In this document: piece by piece, positions 26,373 through 38,474 of the stretch | How the letters are laid out: each line of letters opens with the position of its first letter | Numbering within the stretch: the stretch's first letter is position 1 | NCBI RefSeq assembly: GCF_032854445.1 | Contig: NW_027017993.1 | Location: 62,001 to 126,000, forward strand | Length of the DNA stretch: 64,000 nucleotides | Reading direction: 5' to 3' | Origin: Liolophura sinensis | Lineage: Eukaryota; Mollusca; Polyplacophora; Chitonida; Chitonidae | Position numbers and translations under genes: made by a program | Notes under the pieces: generated by a model | The model's input: only the letters and a program-made list of their open reading frames with translations | What the model was told of the DNA's origin: nothing | Database searches by the model: none

Positions 26373-29300
26373 TCAAATCTTTGGGCCAAGCCCATTTAAC
26401 TCACCCAGCAAATGTCTTACTTCTAAGTCGAAGACAAACTCAATGTCTTTATCTACATGTAGAAAAACCACACCATTTGTATATAAAAAAAACACAAGGT
26501 ACTTGATACAGTCCGCTGTAAAAAGTACAATTGAACACTGACCCACATCAATAAGGTGCCAAAAGATGCGCAATTGGGCCAGGCATCTCCAGCTGTTGAA
26601 AAATTGCAAATTTCCTTGGATTCCATGGAGTAAGAGCCGTTGCTGGGCACGTGATCTTGACATCAATGATTATTCATTTGTGGCTACAGCCAAAAGTATT
26701 GGTCGGAGAGCAACGCGGTTTGCACCATTCGATTTCTCGTCAAAAAATACGTCGGATTAGCCTCTTACCAGCAGCATTGGAACAGTTTTTCCACTTTTGG
26801 ATTTTTGCCTGGTATTTTTTCTAATTGAAATCGGCTACATTAACTATGTACAATCGCGACTGGTCATTACTATATTCAACTTTTCATTATAAGTTATGTG
26901 CCCTTCGGTAGCCCAGACGACGTCAAATCTTTGGGCCAAGCCCATTTAACTCACCCAGCAAATGTCTTACTTCTAAGTCGAAGACAAACTCAATGTCTTT
27001 ATCTACATGTAGAAAACCAAACCATTTGTATATAAAAAAAACACAAGGTACTTGATACAGTCCGTTGTAAAAAGTACAATTTAACACTGACCCACATCAA
27101 TAAGGTGCCAAAAGATGCGCAATTGGGCCAGGCATCTCCAGCTGTTGAAAAATTGCAAATTTCCTTGGTTTCCATGGAGTAAGAGCAGTTGCTGGACACG
27201 TGATCTTGATATCAATGATTATTCATTTGTGGCTACAGCCAAAAGTATTGGTCGGAGAGCAACGCGGTTTGCACCATTCGATTTCTCGTCAAAAAATACG
27301 TCGGATTAGCCTCTTACCAGCAGCATTGGAACAGTTTTTCCACTTTTGGATTTTTGCCTGGTCTTTTTGCTAATTGAAATCGGCTACATTAACTATGTAC
27401 AATCGCGACTGGTCATTACTATATTCAACTTTTCATTATAAGTTATGTGCCCTTCGGTAGCCCAGACGACGTCAAATCTTTGGGCCAAGCCCATTTAACT
27501 CACCCAGCAGTTGTCTTACTTCTAAGTCGAAGACAAACTCAATGTCTTTATCTACATGTAGAAAAACCACACCATTTGTATATAAAAAAAACACAAGGTA
27601 CTTGATACAGTCCGCTGTAAAAAGTACAATTGAACACTGACCCACATCAATAAGGTGCCAAAAGATGCGCAATTGGGCCAGGCATCCCCAGCTGTTAAAA
27701 AATTGCAAATTTCCTTGGTTTCCATGGAGTAAGAGCCGTTGCTGGGCACGTGATCTTGACATCAATGATTATTCATTTGTGGCTACAGCCAAAAGTATTG
27801 GTCGGAGAGCAACGCGGTTTGCACCATTCGATTTCTCGTCAAAAAATACGTCGGATTAGCCTCTTACCAGCAGCATTGGAACAGTTTTTCTACTTTTGGA
27901 TTTTTGCCTGGTCTTTTTGCTAACTGATTTCGGCTACATTAACTATGTACAATCGCGACTGGTCATTACTATATTCAACTTTTCATTATAAGTTATGTGC
28001 CCTTCGGTAGCCCAGACGACGTCAAATCTTTGGGCCAAGCCCATTTAACTCACCCAGCAAATGTCTTACTTCTAAGTCGAAGACAAACTCAAAGTCTTTA
28101 TCTACATGTAGAAAAACCACACCATTTGTATATAAAAAAAACACAAGGTACTTGATACAGTCCGCTGTAAAAAGTACAATTGAACACTGACCCACATCAA
28201 TAAGGTGCCAAAAGATGCGCAATTGGGCCAGGCATCTCCAGCTGTTGAAAAATTGCAAATTTCCTTGGTTTCCATGGAGTAAGAGCCGTTGCTGGGCACG
28301 TGATCTTGACATCAATGATTATTCATTTGTGGCTACAGCCAAAAGTATTGGTCGGAGAGCAACGCGGTTTGCACCATTCGATTTCTCGTCAAAAAATACG
28401 TCGGATTAGCCTCTTACCAGCAGCATTGGAACAGTTTTTCCACTTTTGGATTTTTGCCTGGTATTTTTTCTAATTGAAATCGGCTACATTAACTATGTAC
28501 AATCGCGACTGGTCATTACTATATTCAACTTTTCATTATAAGTTATGTGCCCTTCGGTAGCCCAGACGACGTCAAATCTTTGGGCCAAGCCCATTTAACT
28601 CACCCAGCAAATGTATTACTTCTAAGTCGAAGACAAACTCAATGTCTTTATCTACATGTAGAAAAACCACACCATTTGTATATAAAAAAAACACAAGGTA
28701 CTTGATACAGTCCGCTGTAAAAAGTACAATTGAACACTGACCCACATCAATAAGGTGCCAAAAGATGCGCAATTGGGCCAGGCATCTCCAGCTGTTGAAA
28801 AATTGCAAATTTCCTTGGTTTCCATGGAGTAAGAGCCGTTGCTGGGCACGTGATCTTGACATCAATGATTATTCATTTGTGGCTACAGCCAAAAGTATTG
28901 GTCGGAGAGCAACGCGGTTTGCACCATTCGATTTCTCGTCAAAAAATACGTCGGATTAGCCTCTTACCAGCAGCATTGGAACAGTTTTTCCACTTTTGGA
29001 TTTTTGCCAGGTCTTTTTTTCTAATTGAAATCGGCTACATTAACTATGTACAATCGCGACTGGTCATTACTATATTCAACTTTTCATTATAAGTTATGTG
29101 GCCTTCGGTAGCCCAGACGACGTCAAATCTTTGGGCCAAGCCCATTTAACTCACCCAGCAAATGTCTTACTTCTAAGTCGAAGACAAACTCAATGTCTTT
29201 ATCTACATGTAGAAAAACCACACCATTTGTATATAAAAAAAACACAAGGTACTTGATACAGTCCGCTGTAAAAAGTACAATTGAACACTGACCCACATCA

Positions 29301-29672
29301 ATAAGGTGCCAAAAGATGCGCAATTGGGCCAGGCATCTCCAGCTGTTGAAAAATTGCAAATTTCCTTGGTTTCCATGGAGTAAGAGCCGTTGCTGGGCAC
29401 GTGATCTTGACATCAATGATTATTCATTTGTGGCTACAGCCAAAAGTATTGGTCGGAGAGCAACGCGGTTTGCACCATTCGATTTCTCGTCAAAAAATAC
29501 GTCGGATTAGCCTCTTACCAGCAGCATTGGAACAGTTTTTCCACTTTTGGATTTTTGCCTGGTATTTTTTCTAATTGAAATCGGCTACATTAACTATGTA
29601 CAATCGCGACTGGTCATTACTATATTCAACTTTTCATTATAAGTTATGTGCCCTTCGGTAGCCCAGACGACG
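26373..29672. repeat. Higher-order period of 6 units (A-K-P-F-x-x), copy 2
   Basis: Units 26373 (A), 26923 (K), 27472 (P), 28022 (F), 28572 (seven-T tail, tgtggcc) and 29123 (tattttttctaattg tail) span 3300 bp. This is the last period with a K unit; no aaaccaaacc occurs downstream. The next A-type unit, at 29673, begins a set with different partners. Confidence 0.78.
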
Positions 29673-31871
29673 TCAAATCTTTGGGCCAAGCCCATTTAAC
29701 TCACCCAGCAAATGTCTTACTTCTAAGTCGAAGACAAACTCAATGTCTTTATCTACATGTAGAAAAACCACACCATTTGTATATAAAAAAAACACAAGGT
29801 ACTTGATACAGTCCGCTGTAAAAAGGACAATTGAACACTGACCCACATCAATAAGGTGCCAAAAGATGCGCAATTGGGCCAGGCATCTCCAGCTGTTGAA
29901 AAATTGCAAATTTCCTTGGATTCCATGGAGTAAGAGCCGTTGCTGGGCACGTGATCTTGACATCAATGATTATTCATTTGTGGCTACAGCCAAAAGTATT
30001 GGTCGGAGAGCAACGCGGTTTGCACCATTCGATTTCTCGTCAAAAAATACGTCGGATTAGCCTCTTACCAGCAGCATTGGAACAGTTTTTCCACTTTTGG
30101 ATTTTTGCCTGGTATTTTTTCTAATTGAAATCGGCTACATTAACTATGTACAATCGCGACTGGTCATTACTATATTCAACTTTTCATTATAAGTTATGTG
30201 CCCTTCGGTAGCCCAGACGACGTCAAATCTTTGGGCCAAGCCCATTTAACTCACCCAGCAAATGTCTTACTTCTAAGTCGAAGACAAACTCAATGTCTTT
30301 ATCTACATGTAGAAAAACCACACCATTTGTATATAACAAAAACACAAGGTACTTGATACAGTCCGCTGTAAAAAGTACAATTGAACACTGACCCACATCA
30401 ATAAGGTGCCAAAAGATGCGCAATTGGGCCAGGCATCTCCAGCTGTTGAAAAATTGCAAATTTCCTTGGTTTCCATGGAGTAAGAGCCGTTGCTGGGCAC
30501 GTGATCTTGACATCAATGATTATTCATTTGTGGCTACAGCCAAAAGTATTGGTCGGAGAGCAACGCGGCTTGCACCATTCGATTTCTCGTCAAAAAATAC
30601 GTCGGATTAGCCTCTTACCAGCAGCATTGGAACAGTTTTTCCACTTTTGGATTTTTTCCAGGTCTTTTTGCTAATTGAAATCGGCTACATTAACTATGTA
30701 CAATCGCGACTGGTCATTACTATATTCAACTTTTCATTATAAGTTATGTGCCCTTCGGTAGCCCAGACGACGTCAAATCTTTGGGCCAAGCCCATTTAAC
30801 TCACCCAGCAGTTGTCTTACTTCTAAGTCGAAGACAAACTCAATGTCTTTATCTACATGTAGAAAAACCACACCATTTGTATATAAAAAAACACAAGGTA
30901 CTTGATACAGTCCGCTGTAAAAAGTACAATTGAACACTGACCCACATCAATAAGGTGCCAAAAGATGCGCAATTGGGCCAGGCATCTCCAGCTGTTGAAA
31001 AATTGCAAATTTCCTTGGTTTCCATGGAGTAAGAGCCGTTGCTGGGCACGTGATCTTGACATCAATGATTATTCATTTGTGGCTACAGCCAAAAGTATTG
31101 GTCGGAGAGCAACGTGGTTTGCACCATTCGATTTCTCGTCAAAAAATACGTCGGATTAGCCTCTTACCAGCAGCATTGGAACAGTTTTTCCACTTTTGGA
31201 TTTTTGCCTGGTATTTTTTCTAATTGAAATCGGCTACATTAACTATGTACAATCGCGACTGGTCATTACTATATTCAACTTTTCATTATAAGTTATGTGC
31301 CCTTCGGTAGCCCAGACGACGTCAAATCTTTGGGCCAAGCCCATTTAACTCACCCAGCAGTTGTCTTACTTCTAAGTCGAAGACAAACTCAATGTCTTTA
31401 TCTACATGTAGAAAAACCACACCATTTGTATATAAAAAAAACACAAGGTACTTGATACAGTCCGCTGTAAAAAGTACAATTGAACACTGACCCACATCAA
31501 TAAGGTGCCAAAAGATGCGCAATTGGGCCAGGCATCCCCAGCTGTTGAAAAATTGCAAATTTCCTTGGTTTCCATGGAGTAAGAGCCGTTGCTGGGCACG
31601 TGATCTTGACATCATTGATTATTCATTTGTGGCTACAGCCAAAAGTATTGGTCGGAGAGCAACGCGGTTTGCACCATTCGATTTCTCGTCAAAAAATACG
31701 TCGGATTAGCCTCTTACCAGCAGCATTGGAACAGTTTTTCTACTTTTGGATTTTTGCCTGGTCTTTTTGCTAACTGATTTCGGCTACATTAACTATGTAC
31801 AATCGCGACTGGTCATTACTATATTCAACTTTTCATTATAAGTTATGTGCCCTTCGGTAGCCCAGACGACG
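29673..31871. repeat. Four-unit set opening region 2
   Basis: Units: 29673 (A), 30223 (ataacaaaaa, cggcttgc, ggattttttccagg), 30773 (cagcagttg, cgtggtttgc), 31322 (P with gacatcattg and gctaactgattt). The same order with small changes returns at 41777-43976 and again at 47279-49479. The position held by K in region 1 is here held by the cggcttgc unit, so the period kept its frame while one member was replaced. Confidence 0.75.
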
Positions 31872-34800
31872 TCAAATCTTTGGGCCAAGCCCATTTAACT
31901 CACCCAGCAAATGTCTTACTTCTAAGTCGAAGACAAACTCAAAGTCTTTATCTACATGTAGAAAAACCACACCATTTGTATATAAAAAAAACACAAGGTA
32001 CTTGATACAGTCCGCTGTAAAAAGGACAATTGAACACTGACCCACATCAATAAGGTGCCAAAAGATGCGCAATTGGGCCAGGCATCTCCAGCTGTTGAAA
32101 AATTGCAAATTTCCTTGGTTTACATGGAGTAAGAGCCGTTGCTGGGCACGTGATCTTGACATCAATGATTATTCATTTGTGGCTACAGCCAAAAGTATTG
32201 GTCGGAGAGCAACGCGGTTTGCACCATTCGATTTCTCGTCAAAAAATACGTCGGATTAGCCTCTTACCAGCAGCATTGGAACAGTTTTTCCACTTTTGGA
32301 TTTTTGCCTGGTATTTTTTCTAATTGAAATCGGCTACATTAACTATGTACAATCGCGACTGGTCATTACTATATTCAACTTTTCATTATAAGTTATGTGC
32401 CCTTCGGTAGCCCAGACGACGTCAAATCTTTGGGCCAAGCCCATTTAACTCACCCAGCAAATGTCTTACTTCTAAGTCGAAGACAAACTCAATGTCTTTA
32501 TCTACATGTAGAAAAACCACACCATTTGTATATAAAAAAAACACAAGGTACTTGATACAGTCCGCTGTAAAAAGTACAATTGAACACTGACCCACATCAA
32601 TAAGGTGCCAAAAGATGCGCAATTGGGCCAGGCATCTCCAACTGTTGAAAAATTGCAAATTTCCTTGGTTTCCATGGAGTAAGAGCCGTTGCTGGGCACG
32701 TGATCTTGACATCAATGATTATTCATTTGTGGCTACAGCCAAAAGTATTGGTCGGAGAGCAACGCGGCTTGCACCATTCGATTTCTCGTCAAAAAATACG
32801 TCGGATTAGCCTCTTACCAGCAGCATTGGAACAGTTTTTCCACTTTTGGATTTTTGCCTGGTATTTTTTCTAATTGAAATCGGCTACATTAACTATGTAC
32901 AATCGCGACTGGTCATTACTATATTCAACTTTTCATTATAAGTTATGTGCCCTTCGGTAGCCCAGACGACGTCAAATCTTTGGGCCAAGCCCATTTAACT
33001 CACCCAGCAAATGTCTTACTTCTAAGTCGAAGACAAACTCAATGTCTTTATCTACATGTAGAAAAACCACACCATTTGTATATAAAAAAAACACAAGGTA
33101 CTTGATACAGTCCGCTGTAAAAAGTACAATTGAACACTGACCCACATCAATAAGGTGCCAAAAGATGCGCAATTGGGCCAGGCATCTCCAGCTGTTGAAA
33201 AATTGCAAATTTCCTTGGTTTCCATGGAGTAAGAGCCGTTGCTGGGCACGTGATCTTGACATCAATGATTATTCATTTGTGGATACAGCCAAAAGTATTG
33301 GTCGGAGAGCAACGCGGTTTGCACCATTCGATTTCTCGTCAAAAAATACGTCGGATTAGCCTCTTATCAGCAGCATTGGAACAGTTTTTCCACTTTTGGA
33401 TTTTTGCCAGGTCTTTTTTTCTAATTAAAATCGGCTACATTAACTATGTACAATCGCGACTGGTCATTACTATATTCAACTTTTCATTATAAGTTATGTG
33501 GCCTTCGGTAGCCCAGACGACGTCAAATCTTTGTGCCAAGCCCATTTAACTCACCCAGCAAATGTCTTACTTCTAAGTCGAAGACAATCTCAATGTCTTT
33601 ATCTACATGTAGAAAAACCACACCATTTGTATATAAAAAAAACACAAGGTACTTGATACAGTCCGCTGTAAAAAGTACAATTGAACACTGACCCACATCA
33701 ATAAGGTGCCAAAAGATGCGCAATTGGGCCAGGCATCTCCAGCTGTTGAAAAATTGCAAATTTCCTTGGTTTCCATGGAGTAAGAGCCGTTGCTGGGCAC
33801 GTGATCTTGACATCAATGATTATTCATTTGTGGCTACAGCCAAAAGTATTGGTCGGAGAGCAACGCGGTTTGCACCATTCGATTTCTCGTCAAAAAATAC
33901 GTCGGATTAGCCTCTTACCAGCAGCATTGGAACAGTTGTTCTACTTTTGGATTTTTGCCTGGTCTTTTTGCTAACTGATTTCGGCTACATTAACTATGTA
34001 CAATCGCGACTGGTCATTACTATATTCAACTTTTCATTATAAGTTATGTGCCCTTCGGTAGCCCAGACGACGTCAAATCTTTGGGCCAAGCCCATTTAAC
34101 TCACCCAGCAAATGTCTTACTTCTAAGTCGAAGACAAACTCAAAGTCTTTATCTACATGTAGAAAAACCACACCATTTGTATATAAAAAAAACACAAGGT
34201 ACTTGATACAGTCCGCTGTAAAAAGGACAATTGAACACTGACCCACATCAATAAGGTGCCAAAAGATGCGCAATTGGGCCAGGCATCTCCAGCTGTTGAA
34301 AAATTGCAAATTTCCTTGGTTTCCATGGAGTAAGAGCCGTTGCTGGGCACGTGATCTTGACATCAATGATTATTCATTTGTGGCTACAGCCAAAAGTATT
34401 GGTCGGAGAGCAACGCGGTTTGCACCATTCGATTTCTCGTCAAAAAATACGTCGGATTAGCCTCTTACCAGCAGCATTGGAACAGTTTTTCCACTTTTGG
34501 ATTTTTGCCTGGTATTTTTTCTAATTGAAATCGGCTACATTAACTATGTACAATCGCGACTGGTCATTACTATATTCAACTTTTCATTATAAGTTATGTG
34601 CCCTTCGGTAGCCCAGACGACGTCAAATCTTTGGGCCAAGCCCATTTAACTCACCCAGCAGTTGTCTTACTTCTAAGTCGAAGACAAACTCAATGTCTTT
34701 ATCTACATGTAGAAAAACCACACCATTTGTATATAAAAAAAACACAAGGTACTTGATACAGTCCGCTGTAAAAAGTACAATTGAACACTGACCCACATCA

Positions 34801-35172
34801 ATAAGGTGCCAAAAGATGCGCAATTGGGCCAGGCATCCCCAGCTGTTGAAAAATTGCAAATTTCCTTGGTTTCCATGGAGTAAGAGCCGTTGCTGGGCAC
34901 GTGATCTTGACATCATTGATTATTCATTTGTGGCTACAGCCAAAAGTATTGGTCGGAGAGCAACGCGGTTTGCACCATTCGATTTCTCGTCAAAAAATAC
35001 GTCGGATTAGCCTCTTACCAGCAGCATTGGAACAGTTTTTCTACTTTTGGATTTTTGCCTGGTCTTTTTGCTAACTGATTTCGGCTACATTAACTATGTA
35101 CAATCGCGACTGGTCATTACTATATTCAACTTTTCATTATAAGTTATGTGCCCTTCGGTAGCCCAGACGACG
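31872..35172. repeat. 6-unit, 3.3-kb higher-order repeat, copy 1 (divergent)
   Basis: Order: 31872 (F with ggtttacatgg), 32422 (ccaactgttg, cggcttgc), 32972 (gtggatac, cttatcagc, aattaaaatc), 33523 (ttgtgccaag, gacaatctc, cagttgttctac), 34073 (F), 34623 (P with gacatcattg). The 1st, 3rd and 4th units have direct partners 3301 bp on at 35173, 36273 and 36824. Confidence 0.78.
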
Positions 35173-38100
35173 TCAAATCTTTGGGCCAAGCCCATTTAAC
35201 TCACCCAGCAAATGTCTTACTTCTAAGTCGAAGACAAACTCAAAGTCTTTATCTACATGTAGAAAAACCACACCATTTGTATATAAAAAAAACACAAGGT
35301 ACTTGATACAGTCCGCTGTAAAAAGGACAATTGAACACTGACCCACATCAATAAGGTGCCAAAAGATGCGCAATTGGGCCAGGCATCTCCAGCTGTTGAA
35401 AAATTGCAAATTTCCTTGGTTTACATGGAGTAAGAGCCGTTGCTGGGCACGTGATCTTGACATCAATGATTATTCATTTGTGGCTACAGCCAAAAGTATT
35501 GGTCGGAGAGCAACGCGGTTTGCACCATTCGATTTCTCGTCAAAAAATACGTCGGATTAGCCTCTTACCAGCAGCATTGGAACAGTTGTTCTACTTTTGG
35601 ATTTTTGCCTGGTCTTTTTGCTAACTGATTTCGGCTACATTAACTATGTACAATCGCGACTGGTCATTACTATATTCAACTTTTCATTATAAGTTATGTG
35701 CCCTTCGGTAGCCCAGACGACGTCAAATCTTTGGGCCAAGCCCATTTAACTCACCCAGCAAATGTCTTACTTCTAAGTCGAAGACAAACTCAAAGTCTTT
35801 ATCTACATGTAGAAAAACCACACCATTTGTATATAAAAAAAACACAAGGTACTTGATACAGTCCGCTGTAAAAAGGACAATTGAACACTGACCCACATCA
35901 ATAAGGTGCCAAAAGATGCGCAATTGGGCCAGGCATCTCCAGCTGTTGAAAAATTGCAAATTTCCTTGGTTTCCATGGAGTAAGAGCCGTTGCTGGGCAC
36001 GTGATCTTGACATCAATGATTATTCATTTGTGGCTACAGCCAAAAGTATTGGTCGGAGAGCAACGCGGTTTGCACCATTCGATTTCTCGTCAAAAAATAC
36101 GTCGGATTAGCCTCTTACCAGCAGCATTGGAACAGTTTTTCCACTTTTGGATTTTTGCCTGGTATTTTTTCTAATTGAAATCGGCTACATTAACTATGTA
36201 CAATCGCGACTGGTCATTACTATATTCAACTTTTCATTATAAGTTATGTGCCCTTCGGTAGCCCAGACGACGTCAAATCTTTGGGCCAAGCCCATTTAAC
36301 TCACCCAGCAAATGTCTTACTTCTAAGTCGAAGACAAACTCAATGTCTTTATCTACATGTAGAAAAACCACACCATTTGTATATAAAAAAAACACAAGGT
36401 ACTTGATACAGTCCGCTGTAAAAAGTACAATTGAACACTGACCCACATCAATAAGGTGCCAAAAGATGCGCAATTGGGCCAGGCATCTCCAGCTGTTGAA
36501 AAATTGCAAATTTCCTTGGTTTCCATGGAGTAAGAGCCGTTGCTGGGCACGTGATCTTGACATCAATGATTATTCATTTGTGGATACAGCCAAAAGTATT
36601 GGTCGGAGAGCAACGCGGTTTGCACCATTCGATTTCTCGTCAAAAAATACGTCGGATTAGCCTCTTATCAGCAGCATTGGAACAGTTTTTCCACTTTTGG
36701 ATTTTTGTCAGGTCTTTTTTTCTAATTAAAATCGGCTACATTAACTATGTACAATCGCGACTGGTCATTACTATATTCAACTTTTCATTATAAGTTATGT
36801 GGCCTTCGGTAGCCCAGACGACGTCAAATCTTTGTGCCAAGCCCATTTAACTCACCCAGCAAATGTCTTACTTCTAAGTCGAAGACAATCTCAATGTCTT
36901 TATCTACATGTAGAAAAACCACACCATTTGTATATAAAAAAAACACAAGGTACTTGATACAGTCCGCTGTAAAAAGTACAATTGAACACTGACCCACATC
37001 AATAAGGTGCCAAAAGATGCGCAATTGGGCCAGGCATCTCCAGCTGTTGAAAAATTGCAAATTTCCTTGGTTTCCATGGAGTAAGAGCCGTTGCTGGGCA
37101 CGTGATCTTGACATCAATGATTATTCATTTGTGGCTACAGCCAAAAGTATTGGTCGGAGAGCAACGCGGTTTGCACCATTCGATTTCTCGTCAAAAAATA
37201 CGTCGGATTAGCCTCTTACCAGCAGCATTGGAACAGTTGTTCTACTTTTGGATTTTTGCCTGGTCTTTTTGCTAACTGATTTCGGCTACATTAACTATGT
37301 ACAATCGCGACTGGTCATTACTATATTCAACTTTTCATTATAAGTTATGTGCCCTTCGGTAGCCCAGACGACGTCAAATCTTTGGGCCAAGCCCATTTAA
37401 CTCACCCAGCAAATGTCTTACTTCTAAGTCGAAGACAAACTCAAAGTCTTTATCTACATGTAGAAAAACCACACCATTTGTATATAAAAAAAACACAAGG
37501 TACTTGATACAGTCCGCTGTAAAAAGGACAATTGAACACTGACCCACATCAATAAGGTGCCAAAAGATGCGCAATTGGGCCAGGCATCTCCAGCTGTTGA
37601 AAAATTGCAAATTTCCTTGGTTTCCATGGAGTAAGAGCCGTTGCTGGGCACGTGATCTTGACATCAATGATTATTCATTTGTGGCTACAGCCAAAAGTAT
37701 TGGTCGGAGAGCAACGCGGTTTGCACCATTCGATTTCTCGTCAAAAAATACGTCGGATTAGCCTCTTACCAGCAGCATTGGAACAGTTTTTCCACTTTTG
37801 GATTTTTGCCTGGTCTTTTTTTCTAATTGAAATCGGCTACATTAACTATGTACAATCGCGACTGGTCATTACTATATTCAACTTTTCATTATAAGTTATG
37901 TGGCCTTCGGTAGCCCAGACGACGTCAAATCTTTGTGCCAAGCCCATTTAACTCACCCAGCAAATGTCTTACTTCTAAGTCGAAGACAATCTCAATGTCT
38001 TTATCTACATGTAGAAAAACCACACCATTTGTATATAAAAAAAACACAAGGTACTTGATACAGTCCGCTGTAAAAAGTACAATTGAACACTGACCCACAT

Positions 38101-38474
38101 CAATAAGGTGCCAAAAGATGCGCAATTGGGCCAGGCATCCCCAGCTGTTGAAAAATTGCAAATTTCCTTGGTTTCCATGGAGTAAGAGCCGTTGCTGGGC
38201 ACGTGATCTTGACATCATTGATTATTCATTTGTGGCTACAGCCAAAAGTATTGGTCGGAGAGCAACGCGGTTTGCACCATTCGATTTCTCGTCAAAAAAT
38301 ACGTCGGATTAGCCTCTTACCAGCAGCATTGGAACAGTTTTTCTACTTTTGGATTTTTGCCTGGTCTTTTTGCTAACTGATTTCGGCTACATTAACTATG
38401 TACAATCGCGACTGGTCATTACTATATTCAACTTTTCATTATAAGTTATGTGCCCTTCGGTAGCCCAGACGACG
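35173..38474. repeat. 6-unit, 3.3-kb higher-order repeat, copy 2
   Basis: Units 35173 (ggtttacatgg plus cagttgttctac), 35723 (F), 36273 (gtggatac, ttttgtcagg), 36824 (ttgtgccaag, gacaatctc), 37374 (F, seven-T, tgtggcc), 37925 (chimera). The first five match the next copy, 3302 bp downstream, at every marker I compared, including the private ttttgtcagg. This makes the pair one of the most recent duplications in the window. Confidence 0.85.
37925..38474. repeat. Chimeric unit at the duplication joint
   Basis: The head has ttgtgccaag and gacaatctc, as in units 36824 and 41227. The rest has catccccag, gacatcattg and a gctaactgattt tail, as in 34623. The head-to-body switch lies between about 37990 and 38138. 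This is where unequal exchange would have joined one 6-unit copy to the next. Its partner at 41227 keeps the same head but a plain body. Confidence 0.75.
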
